A stretch of DNA of 41,416 nt, taken from Diphasiastrum complanatum (lineage: Eukaryota > Streptophyta > Lycopodiopsida > Lycopodiales > Lycopodiaceae). Every line of letters begins with the position of its first letter. The stretch's first letter is position 1. The DNA is taken from the NCBI GenBank assembly GCA_029204225.1, contig MU835154.1:1-41416 (forward strand), in the 5' to 3' direction. This document shows, in pieces, positions 33,146 to 41,416 of the stretch. A program made the position numbers and the translations under genes. A model generated the notes under the pieces. That model was not told where the DNA came from. It worked only from the letters and a program-made list of their open reading frames with translations, and made no database searches.

Positions 33146-34032
33146 TGATGACAATCGCAAACATGAAATAATTCAAATGGATTTTAGGTATGATTGTTGG
33201 TCACTACCAGCCGTATCATTTCTACAGTCCTCCAGAATGTAGACAGACACTGTTGATCTACGTTTTGATTAACATAGCATTCGACAAAATTCAACCAATG
33301 TGCAGAATTGATAAAATAAGTGAATGAGATACACAAACGAAGGCGGACAACAATTCATTCAAGATCAGACAAGATAATGGTGATATGTGTGTAATGGCTA
33401 CAATATCATCTATTGTTCTTCTCGTTTTTTGTGTGATGTATGACAGACCCACACAGTGTGTTGGCATGAGAGAAGCGACGCTCTCCCACAAGTAATGTCT
33501 CACTTACTAGCGGACTTCTTGGATCTTTGTGCATCCCCCTTACAAAACTTGTCTCGCTTGCAAGCGGACTTCTATTCTGTATTTTGTCTGTCTTTTTTTT
33601 GTTTTTTTTTGCTTACTAGCATTAGATTTGTTATATCATGCATCAACGAGAAGGTATATAGTCGCGTCATGTAACTTCTAGATTAGAGTGATTAAGCATC
33701 TACAACTAATCATGAAATTACACGAGTGGCAGATTAGCCACGACCTAGAGTTTATCTGCTAATGTCATGATATCAGATCAAATATTTGTACTTCTTGGTA
33801 CTTGCATGATCTTGCTGATCCTTTTTTTTTTTTGGAAGCGCGAGGGTTGAAAAAGGTGTCGCGATGATTTTCGTGTCGCTTCATGTGTTTTGACTTTCAC
33901 GTCGTCTGACGTCAGGCTATTTGTGAACATTTTTGCTTTGTGTCTTTTGACTTTCGCGTTCGCGAACATTTTTGTCACAGTGAGGGCTGAAAGCTAGCAA
34001 AGTTTTGGTAATAGAAACGTTCTGTTTCTTCA
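33146..34032 (-). repeat. 5' LTR of the second copia (887 bp)
   Basis: Aligned with 28692-29491 but 87 bp longer. The extra bases lie around 33505-33600 and include two copies of AGCGGACTTCT bracketing a C-rich piece. Many point differences from its partner mark the age of the insertion. Confidence 0.92.
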
Positions 34033-34276
34033 AAGAACCACAAGAAGAGAAAAAAGACTAAAAAGAAGTCCAAACCTTCCAAAGAACCACCTCCAAAGAC
34101 TGACAAAGATTGGAAGAAGAATATTTCAGATCTGTTAAAGCAAATGCAAGATTTAAAAGTACAGATATCTGAAGTATTGGATAAGCGACAGAAAGCACCT
34201 TCTTTTGATCCGAATATCTGGTCTACAAGATGTGGAGCTCCAGGTCACTCTAACCATGAATTTAAAGTTAAATAAG
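34033..34276 (+). pseudogene. Ty3/gypsy-type gag fragment, part 2 (zinc knuckle)
   Basis: Continues the gag split at 28691. It has a Lys-rich KKRKKTKKKSKPSKEPPPK linker, a short coiled-coil-like ISDLLKQMQDLKVQISEVLD, then a knuckle reading STRCGAPGHSNHEF. The spacing fits C-x2-C-x4-H-x4-C, but the first Cys has become Ser (TCT) and the last Phe (TTT), each one base from Cys. A TAA ends the frame at about 34275. Copia sequence begins within about 15 bases. Confidence 0.75.
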
Positions 34277-34284
34277 TTTCTTAT

Positions 34285-34856
34285 GTTAAAAGTGTAGACG
34301 AAGATGTTAGTACATCTGGGCAACAAAAACTCTCAGCATCTACTATGGAGATAGCCACACTGCCAGCATCCTTGAAGCCTACACAGATGCGGATTGGGCA
34401 GGAGATGTTGACACCAGAAAATCAACTTCTGGAGTTGTATATTTATACAACCAAGGCCCAATCTCATGGAACAGCCAGAAGCAGACCTCAGTTGCATTAT
34501 CATCAACGGAATCCGAATACATATCTGCCACCAATGCAACCATAGAGGCGATCTGGCTAAGGCAACTGCTTGCAGACCTAAACCTTGCACAACCACTTCC
34601 TACAACAATCTATTATGACAATCAAAGCACAATAGCGCTATCTCTCAATCTGAGATTTCATTCTCAAAGTAAACATATAGAAATTAGGTATCATTACCTT
34701 AGAGAGAAAGTGCACAACAAAGAAGTAGAATTGGTTTTCTGTAGAACAAACTACATGGCAGCAGATTACTTCACAAAGGCTCTATCAAAGGAGCAACATC
34801 TCATATTTATCGATATGTTAAATTCGAAGATCAAAGTTCTTCATGATCCACATTAA
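34285..34856 (+). pseudogene. Plus-strand copia RT end and RNase H
   Basis: Starting near 34308 the frame reads YIWATKTLSIYYGDSHT, the segment before copia RNase H. It continues through AYTDADWAGDVDTRKSTSG, ISWNSQKQTSVALSSTESEY, IWLRQLLADLN, YYDNQSTIALSLN, SKHIEIRYHYLREKV and ADYFTKALSKEQH to a TAA at 34854-34856. The domain itself is open and keeps the conserved Asp and Glu residues, so decay is slight, but nothing upstream supplies an RT active site. It may be the 3' end of the element seen at 19440-20218 and 26085-27222, which is on the same strand. Confidence 0.92.
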
Positions 34857-34863
34857 GGGGGAG
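34855..34863 (+). promoter_or_regulatory. Polypurine tract
   Basis: AAGGGGGAG between the RNase H stop and the LTR start TGTTAGAT. Confidence 0.93.
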
Positions 34864-35837
34864 TGTTAGATTTCTTTATGCTCAATCTTAAATAAATCAT
34901 TCAAGTAATGAAAAACCGAAGGCCGACTACATGTTTTCGGACCTTCACATTTTTCTGTTTAAAGATTTTTTTGCCTTAACCATTTTTAGGCACCTTAGCC
35001 TTTTTCGCCCTTAACGAGAAAAGCGACACAATGGCCAAGTGGCCAGAATGCCTTAGAAACCATTTAAGGCACCTTCGGCTTTTTCAACATTTTCGCTGTC
35101 TTTAGTCTAAGGCACCTTCGACATTTTCGTTGCCTTTAGTCTAAGGCACCTTTGGCATTTTCGTTGCCTTTAGTCTAAGACACCTTCTGTTTTTTGCTGT
35201 CTTTAGTCTAAGGCACCTTCGCCTTCTTCGCTGCCTTTAGTCCAAGGCACTTTTCGGCTTTTTCGGCTTTTTCGCCTTCTTCGCTGCCTTAAATCTAAGG
35301 GGGCCTTCAATATTTACATATCTTAAGTCTAGGGACACCTTCAGGATTTGCATACCTTCAGTCTAAGAGCACCTTTGGGTTTTCTTGTTTTTGCTACATT
35401 GGCAGACCAACGTCGCCAACTTATCATCAACCCCAAAATAGTTGGAGAAACAAATATCCTAAGGGCGGTTACCAACTTTGTACATATGCAAAACTGGAGT
35501 AAATGGCAGTTAAGGCCCATAAGATATTTTTCTCTCGACACTTGTAAATATATATGTTAGTTGAATCAAGCTATGTAAGCGTTAATTGAATTTCTCTTTC
35601 AATCAAATTTTTTTGTAGCCAGCGTTATCACACTCAACACTCTGAAGTTATTACTTCAAGCCATTGTACTCACTGTTGATATTAATCAGAGTGCAACAAT
35701 TGCGTTGTTCATTTGCGCAATCTGTATGAATTTTTTTACTTGAATATTTCTACTGCTAACTGTTGCGTTTCCGTTCCTACACGCCTCGCTCAAATCCTCG
35801 AGCTTCCGCTGCCGCTCACACCCACTGTTCTACGACA
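34864..35837 (+). mobile_element. 3' LTR of the plus-strand copia (974 bp)
   Basis: Starts TGTTAGATTT after the polypurine tract and ends TTCTACGACA at 35837. Directly beyond that point the minus-strand gag of another copia begins. An internal minisatellite occupies the region usually holding enhancers. No second copy of this LTR is in the window. Confidence 0.85.
35065..35375 (+). repeat. Minisatellite in LTR, about 34-bp unit, about 8 copies
   Basis: Units start TAAGGCACCTTCG and continue with (A/G)CATTTTCGTTGCCTTTAGTC-like sequence. Starts lie near 35065, 35108, 35142, 35175, 35208, 35243, 35295 and 35328. Units 2-5 are the most regular; the outer ones are degenerate or contain an extra GGCTTTTTC. 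Confidence 0.9.
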
Positions 35838-36600
35838 ATATAGAGCATGAGATGAAGAGGTAGCCAAAGTGTCTTGACTTCTTCAATTATCTTCTTGCAG
35901 CAACATAGTGATAACTCTGGTAAGAGTTAAATCTGAGTGTGTCGTGATGATCATCACTCAGTTCTCATATGTAAAGGGCATGCTTGAAAGCAGTGTCATA
36001 ATTGCGTCTTGATCATCTATGACTGATCCAACATTGGCCATCTGTTGCAAGAGATTCTTAAACTAGTTAATATGATTATGAAGAGAATCACCATTTGACA
36101 TCTTGAGTGTAAAGAATTTCTTTCAAAGATGTAACTAGTAGTTACGTCTTTCACATCATATAATGAGTTAAAGATGTCCCAAACTTCTTTTGAAGTTTTA
36201 GCTTTAGCTATGTGGCCAATTTGAGTATATGATATATTGAGAATAATAAGCGTGAAAGCTTTACCATATTTCAATTTCCATTTTGAGTCTTTTAACCAAC
36301 GGGGTTGGCTTAGTTGGTTAGCTTGACATCCAAAGTTTCTTTGGTCTTAGGTTCGAGCCTCCCCTTGAAAACCAAAAAGCATTTTGAGTCTTTTGTGTCG
36401 TCTTCAAGTTTAACTTCTATACCTGTAACAACATCTCACAACTCGTTGGCAATTAGCAAGGTCTTCATCTTAAATTTCCACAAACGATAATTGGATCCAT
36501 TCAATTTTACTTTGAGAATCCATCTGAAACTTTGTCTGTCGATTGTATCGATGATGCTAAGATGTAGTGATGCCAATAACAGAAAATCAATTCTCTAATA
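35838..36600 (-). pseudogene. Copia gag (fourth element), 5' half
   Basis: The minus strand reads from about 36560: KLNGSNYRLWKFKMKTLLIA, a stop, DVVTGIEVKLEDDTKDSK, then the SINE insertion, then KYGKAFTLIILNISYTQIGH, AKAKTSKEVWDIFNSLYDVK and, after a frameshift, TLLSSMPFTYEN and THSDLTLTRVITMLLQEDN. This is the UBN2 Gag pattern. It stops abruptly at 35838, where the plus-strand copia LTR ends, so that element inserted here. Several stops and shifts show it is dead. Confidence 0.88.
36279..36394 (+). mobile_element. tRNA-like micro-SINE, copy B, with 15-bp target duplication
   Basis: An 86-bp insert (36294-36379) lies between perfect copies of CATTTTGAGTCTTTT (36279-36293 and 36380-36394) and interrupts the gag of the fourth copia. 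It contains a box A-like TGGCTTAGTTGGTTAGC and a box B GGTTCGAGCCT, spaced as in a tRNA gene, with GGGG and CCCC near the two ends where an acceptor stem would be. The anticodon arm is replaced by CCAAAG-TTT-CTTTGG. The 3' end is A-rich (GAAAACCAAAAAG). Copy A at 679-742 shares the central 30 bp or so. The whole unit hardly exceeds a tRNA in length, unusually short for a SINE. Confidence 0.88.
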
Positions 36601-36800
36601 CTGAAAGGATGAAAGAAACTGAAAAATATGATATCAATTTGATATCGCGAAAGATATCAAAAATTAGAGCTTTTCGTTTTGATTTTGAAATAGTATTAGG
36701 CCTTGATAGACATCACAAGTCTGATACCGTAACGGTTCAGATAAAGTAGTAGTGATCTAGCACTGATACTATGATAGTATGCTCTAATACCATGTAGGTA
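36601..36800 (-). other. Leader of the fourth copia
   Basis: Non-coding sequence between gag and primer site. It contains a second, decayed primer-site-like motif (GCTCTAATACCATGT, 36781-36795). Confidence 0.55.
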
Positions 36801-36813
36801 AGCTCTGATACCA
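36801..36813 (-). promoter_or_regulatory. Primer-binding site, initiator tRNA-Met
   Basis: The minus strand reads TGGTATCAGAGCT directly after the LTR end at 36814. Confidence 0.88.
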
Positions 36814-37864
36814 TGTCGAAAATAGGTGAGTAATAGAATGTGGAAACTTCCTACTTCTAATGCATGACTATGCCTATCAAAAATTGAACAAAGCAATAGT
36901 GATGGAAATCTGTTCAATCTTTAGCAACTAACTTTTGCTAGATACTAAGTGATTACATAGCCAAACATAAAGTATTGAATTCTCAGACAATTTCTATTAG
37001 TTACAAAAGCAATACAAAGATACATGCATTCTAACACAAAATGAACGCAATAAGAAAATAGTATTGATTCAGAAAAATAAGATCAGATACTAATGAGTGC
37101 AAGACAATAGCGGATAGAAACCGCACACTCTAAAGCTGTCTTTGAGTAACTAAGAATAAGTCTGAAATAAGCAACTCTGCTAATAAGCAGTAGCACAATA
37201 ACAACTCTGAAATAAATCTCTAAAAGACTGAACTAGAATGCTCACGAGAGTTCAAGCTTGAAAGCTTGATAGAGAGCTAACAACAATACTTTATGATTGT
37301 GAACGACTTGCTTGATGAGAGCGCAAGAAGCATCGTGTAATAACACTCAACCCCTTCACAGTTCACAATGTTGATCTTTCATTGACTTATTAAGATGTAT
37401 GAAGAACTGATTCATACTAAGTAATTAGTTCGTCAAATGTGATTGCCAGTTGGCTGGAGTCCGCTGGCATTCATCTAGTTATTCTCAAAAGTTGCTTGCT
37501 GATAAGTGGTGACAATTGACCATAAACAGTCTGTCTGCATAAATGAACGTAAACTATCATTCTGCATAAATGAACGTAAACTGTCACAGGTGAAAAATGT
37601 GACACTGCATTTTTACTCGTAATTTCTGACAGACGAAAAATGCGAAAAAGACGACACTGCATTTTACACGAAATTTCTGACAGGCAAAAAATGCAAAAAA
37701 GATGACACTGTTGTCAAACTCTGTGTATTTCTGGAGACTGTGTAAAAACACTTGTAATTCTGCAGACTTTATAAAGACATGGTAAAATCCTCAGAACTAG
37801 ATAAACAGTTGGATGAAGATTAAAAATCGATTAGTCGATTAGTAGGAAAGAGAATAATCCAGCA
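36814..37864 (-). mobile_element. 5' LTR of the fourth copia (about 1.05 kb)
   Basis: On the sense (minus) strand it starts TGCTGGATTATTC at 37864 and ends CCTATTTTCGACA at 36814, next to a primer site. A TTTATAAAG box lies near 37768-37776. The right border falls exactly where the RNase H of the third copia stops matching, so the fourth element inserted there. It contains two GCATAAATGAACGTAAACT repeats (about 37536 and 37563) and related ATTTCTGACAG units (about 37622-37683). Confidence 0.7.
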
Positions 37865-38480
37865 CTTTCTCCTAGAGTGAAATCTAGGATCAATCGATAA
37901 TTCTATAGCACTTTGATTGTCACATTGAATGCTTGTTGGAACAGTTGTCTAAGGGCAATGTCAGACAATAGATTTCTCAATCATATTGCCTCTTTAGTAG
38001 CTTGATAGGCTGCAATGTATTCTGATTCTATCGAAGACATTGCGATGGAGGTTTGCTTTTGACTATTCTAGAATACTGGAGCATTATTAAATAAGAAGAC
38101 AAATCCAGAAGTTGATTTTTTGGTGTCTACATTGCCTGCCCAATTTGCAATTGTATATCCATGAAGTGTATGGATATTAGATGGATCAACCTCTAGCAGA
38201 TGCATAGGTTGATAGTAGCTCATACATATTTGATTAATCTTAGAAGAGCTTTCCAACAGATCATACTCGGGTTTGCCATGTATTGGCTTAAAGAGCTAAT
38301 GGCATACACAAGATCGGACCTGGTAGAAATCATTTCATATATTAGAGATATGATAATTGATTGATATGGATACCCCTTCATTTTGCCTTTCTCCTCATCG
38401 GTTTGAGAACGTTGCTCCTTTGATAACTTTAATCCTAGATCCATGGGATTATCCACAAGCTTACAATTCATTCAATTGAA
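37865..38480 (-). pseudogene. Third copia: RT end and RNase H (decayed)
   Basis: The minus strand shows NCKLVDNPMDLGLKLSKE, YQSIIISLIYEMISTRSDLV and SSLSQYMANPS. After a frameshift it continues with MHLLEVDPSNIHTLHGYT, NWAGNVDTKKSTSGFVFLFN, NSQKQTSIAMSSIESEYIAA and then LSIDPRFH-like residues before it is cut at 37864. It carries several stops and is more decayed than the other copias. Confidence 0.85.
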
Positions 38481-39640
38481 TTTCAACAGTAAATTCTGGA
38501 AGTACCTCTATTGAGTGATATAGAGAAGTCTTTTGTTTCTATTTTTTTGGATCTAGATCCCAAGACAATAATGTGCTTCTCCCAGATCTGTCATCTCAAA
38601 CTCTCAAGACAACATCCTCTGGGTGTCCTTTGTCAGTTTGATATTGTTGTCAAAAAGCAATGTATCATCCACGTACAATGTGATGATTATAAAGAATTGT
38701 CTGACAACCTTGAGATAAACATTACAGTCTGTAGAGCTTGGTAAGAATCAATAATCAATCAAGAATGTGTTGATTTGATGGAACCATACAAGGCTATGGA
38801 TGATTGCTTCAGACCGTACAAGGCTTCAATCTGGTGTACCTCAAGGTTGACCGCAACAGCATATGATAGTAGCAACCAAAGAGAAGTATGCTTGACCACT
38901 AGGCTAAAGGTTTTAAGATAGTTGAATTGGGAGTTCATGAAAAATCCCTTGCCACAAGTCCAGACTTTCGATACTGCCATCTACTTTATATTTAATCTTA
39001 AAGATCCATTTGAAGGCATTTTGGTGACGGTCCATGTGTTGTTCTTCAGCAATGAGTTGTACTCCTTGTCCATAGCTTTCTTTCAGAGATCTAAATTGGC
39101 CTATGAAATTGCTTTCTCAATTGTGGTCAGCTCCTATATAGAATAGTGAGAAAACTCATTAGTGTATCGAACAAGTTGAGTTCGAATTCTTGTTGATCTT
39201 TTGGTTGGTGCATCTAGCTGCAGAATTTGACTTTGTGTCAGTTGTGTCGGCTGCTCTTGAGTTGCAGTTGCTTGATCTTCCTCTGAATTTGATAGTACAG
39301 ATTGACTACTTGAAAGAATCAAAATGGTATTTCGGTCTACTTTAGTTGTTGGGGCATAATCTATAGACTGCATCTGGTCCTTGCCCTTCATATCAATAAA
39401 GTGATCTTCAATAAAAGTCACATACTTCCTAGTGAAAACTTTACACGATTTCAATATTGTACAACCGATACATTCCATTAGAAGAACAATAGCCAACAAA
39501 AATAGTCTTGAAAGAATGCTCATCTAATTTCTTTCTTGTGTCCTTTTGGGACATGAGCATAGGCAATGCACCCAAAGACTCTTAAATGCTTTAATGAAGG
39601 TTTGGATCCAGTCCAAACTTCATGAGGGATCTTACTGTCT
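38481..39640 (-). pseudogene. Third copia: RT core and integrase-RT linker (decayed)
   Basis: Scattered matches on the minus strand: the RT active site LYVDDTLLFDNNI (about 38650-38695), FEMTDLGEAHYCLGI (about 38540-38600), EALYGLKQS (38800-38840), NTWTVTKMP-like and KWIFKI-like residues near 39000-39050, and a Gln/Ser/Thr-rich linker at 39134-39400. Frames change repeatedly. Confidence 0.75.
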
Positions 39641-40006
39641 GGTAGGCCTTTAGTTATACATCAGGCTACTATCGATATAGCATGTTACTAGAATAATTTG
39701 GGCAATGAAGCATGAGTGATTATGCATTTGGTAGACTTGACTAAGGTCTTGTTCTTCCTTTTGGCTAGTCCATTCGACTGTGGAGAGTAGGAAGCAGTAA
39801 ATTGATGTTCGATACCAATCACCACAAACATTAATCCTTGAAGTCATTTGCGATGTATATGCCATTATTGCTCCTGAGAGCTTTGATTCTTTTGCATGTT
39901 TGCAACTCCGCATGCTCTTTGATTTTTTGAAGATATGGAAACCTTCAGATTTGTGCTTCATAAAATATATAGTAGTTCTTTTAGAATAAGCATCAATGAA
40001 TGTAAT
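39530..40006 (-). pseudogene. Third copia: integrase, downstream part
   Basis: From 40006 downward: ITFIDAYSKRTTIYFMKHKS, the second Asp segment in the form LRSNNG-like, then ASYSPQSNGLAKRKNKTLV (the usual catalytic Glu position is Lys here) and LRVFGCIAYAHVPKGHKK near 39540-39600. Frameshifts separate the blocks. Confidence 0.8.
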
Positions 40007-40534
40007 TGTTATGTCCATGACCAGTACATAGGATACAGTATACTCCTAGTATTGGATACACGGTACTCCAGTGAAACAAGCTGTTAGTTATGCCACGTCA
40101 TACTGGACGTGACCCGAAAGTAACTAATATCCTTGTGAGGCCCAGAACACACTAAGTGGAGTTTAGACAAGGTAATGAGACAGTGTATGCATGTGTAGAG
40201 TTATCAATAGCAATTCTATGAATAGTTGGTCCATGCATAGGACTCTATTCTAGGTGAATCTATGTATAGGGAACATAGGGCTATGCATGGCCATGTGCCC
40301 AGGATGCATTAGGCTCTATATAAGAGGACCAAACTCGCCCTACTCCTCATCATGGTTCTTGATTCATTGCCAGGCTCTCAATCTACATTCATGCTTCTTG
40401 TTCCTTGGCTTGGGGGTGAGGCTTCTAGAGATTGATTGGATGCTTCTACTTGGTTGGGTGGTTTCTCCACAGTGTGTTATTCTTTTGTGTTTAGGATTTG
40501 TAAGCAGAATCTAAGGAGCTTCCCTTATAGTAAT
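40002..40534 (+). mobile_element. Solo LTR (523 bp) in the third copia, flanked by GTAAT
   Basis: 40007-40529 is flanked by GTAAT at 40002-40006 and 40530-40534. It starts TGTTATGTCC and ends CCCTTATA (the expected final CA is TA). The central TATATAAG (40317-40324) is a clear promoter box on the plus strand. The integrase reads GPMHIPSLFGAKFFI on one side and FIDAYSKRTT on the other, so one insertion explains the break. No internal region remains, which indicates LTR-LTR recombination. Confidence 0.85.
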
Positions 40535-40850
40535 AAAGAATTTTGCACCAAACAGTGATGGTATATGCATCGGGCCACATATATCAGTATGAACTATGTC
40601 TAGCAAATCTTCAGATATATTTTCTTGATTTGACTTAAATGGCCTTCTACTCTACTTTCCTATGATACAACTTTGGTAGACAGGAGGGTCGACAATTCGA
40701 TAGTCAAAATCAAGAACTGAAAAATGCTTAGACATGTTAGCAATCGATATATGATTAAGGTGGCCAAGTCTATAATGCCAAATCAATTTTTTATTCATAG
40801 ATCTTGACAATATTTCAGTTTCAGAATGGAAAAACATGTCTCATGCAAAA
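40535..40850 (-). pseudogene. Third copia: pre-integrase zinc finger and integrase start
   Basis: The minus strand reads LIWHYRLGHLNHISIANMSK and YQSCIIGK (one Cys of the finger lost), then RPFKSNQENISEDLLDIVH, TDICGPMHIPSLFGAKFFI up to the solo LTR. Copia protease and gag should lie to the right but are not recognisable. Confidence 0.85.
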
Positions 40851-41416
40851 CTTGAGGTGATCAACACTGAGCTCAATAGACAACTTGGCCACACTTCTAA
40901 GATAAGAGGGCATGTGGTAGCTATTTCAATTATTATTGAAAGCATTTTGAAAATCTTAGAAAAAAAAGACATTTGAATTTATAGGACCAAAATTTTATTC
41001 TAGTATTAATTAGTTGTACTAAATTACCTATCCAATCATTAAAGTACCACTTTTTATACTCATATGTGCTCAGCAACATTGTCTACGAATGACTAATATT
41101 TATTCACAAAATCAAAACTGTTATTGAAAAGCTGATAATCATATTCATCAATGTACATTTTGATATAAAGGAAAAACACAATTTTTTGAACTAACGAAAG
41201 TCGATGTGCACATGATGTCATCTATGTCATAGAATTCATACATGCACCCAAAAAAAATTGTTTGTTCATTGTGCATGAATTTTAGTCTCAATTATAGTTT
41301 TGATTATGTGATCATGCACATGGGGCATGTTTTTGGTATGTTACCCTGATAGTAGAAGTAACCTTGCATGCTTTAAAAGAACAATGTAAACTAAGTAATC
41401 AATGTTTGAAAATTGA
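40851..41416. other. AT-rich DNA, no gene seen
   Basis: No recognisable coding, RNA or repeat structure. It may be decayed upstream sequence of the third copia. Confidence 0.5.

Larger units (their letters stand above)
28692..34032 (-). mobile_element. Second copia element, RT/RNase H deleted, non-autonomous
   Basis: A minus-strand element with LTRs 33146-34032 (5') and 28692-29491 (3'), an initiator tRNA-Met primer site and 5-bp AAGAA duplications. On the minus strand it holds broken gag with two zinc knuckles, protease and integrase, but the frame passes from the integrase C-terminus (about 29500) straight into the 3' LTR region. Reverse transcriptase and RNase H are absent. A 1.07-kb insertion separates protease from integrase. 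The LTRs differ at many sites, so it is clearly older than the 20.2-kb element. It lies within the gypsy-type gag. Confidence 0.93.

Noticed and set aside
35065-35375. CRISPR array
   Set aside because: Repeats are contiguous and degenerate without unique spacers and lie inside a plant LTR.
36301-36366. A tRNA gene
   Set aside because: It has boxes A and B, but the cloverleaf is broken (no anticodon arm of normal shape), and 15-bp target duplications mark it as a retroposon.

Overview
This is nuclear DNA of a land plant from a gene-poor, retrotransposon-dominated region. Evidence for a plant: one clearly intact cellular gene encodes a RABA/Rab11-class small GTPase with a GT-AG intron. The Ty1/copia elements carry primer-binding sites for initiator tRNA-Met, and one LTR is followed by a tRNA-Asp primer site typical of plant Ty3/gypsy elements. 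Long (AG)n tracts are very frequent. A seedless plant such as a fern or lycophyte is plausible, but the sequence alone does not prove it.

Layout. 1-8.4 kb: no convincing gene. It holds (CT)n/(GA)n tracts, a tiny tRNA-like SINE copy with a perfect 16-bp target duplication (663-758), a weak two-exon candidate for a small secreted peptide (2112-3070) and a 570-bp foldback inverted repeat whose loop is a (GA)n tract (3999-4568). 8.4-10.7 kb: a minus-strand gypsy LTR with tRNA-Asp PBS, then two plus-strand copia-type LTRs bracketing a gag fragment that points the wrong way. 10.7-14.4 kb: repeats and unclassified DNA. 14.4-17.2 kb: the RABA gene (exons 15097-15326 and 16398-16845, 225 aa). 17955-18486: a MITE with terminal inverted repeats, an 8-bp target duplication and an internal tandem duplication.

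19.4-40.9 kb is a stack of nested LTR retrotransposons. A decayed plus-strand copia (integrase at 19.4-20.2 kb, rest of integrase and RT at 26.1-27.2 kb) is split by a complete, apparently intact minus-strand copia (20219-26079). That element has 653-bp LTRs that look identical by eye, a single 1316-aa Gag-Pol ORF and the target duplication CGGAG. Next come an LTR-like block and a gypsy-type gag (27.75-28.69 and 34.03-34.28 kb), split by a second minus-strand copia (28692-34032, target duplication AAGAA). This second copia has lost its RT and RNase H and itself carries a 1.07-kb insertion. The gypsy gag then abuts a plus-strand copia RT end/RNase H and LTR (34.29-35.84 kb). That 3' end is embedded in the gag of another minus-strand copia (gag 35.84-36.6 kb, LTR 36814-37864), and this gag carries a second copy of the tRNA-like SINE with a perfect 15-bp duplication. 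That element in turn interrupts the RNase H of the oldest minus-strand copia (37.87-40.84 kb), which also holds a 523-bp solo LTR flanked by GTAAT.

Only the RABA gene and the 20.2-26.1 kb copia look functional. The most novel signals are the very short SINE family, the foldback with the (GA)n loop, the MITE, and the scrambled LTR/gag and gypsy/copia junctions. All alignments were done by eye; no percentages were computed.
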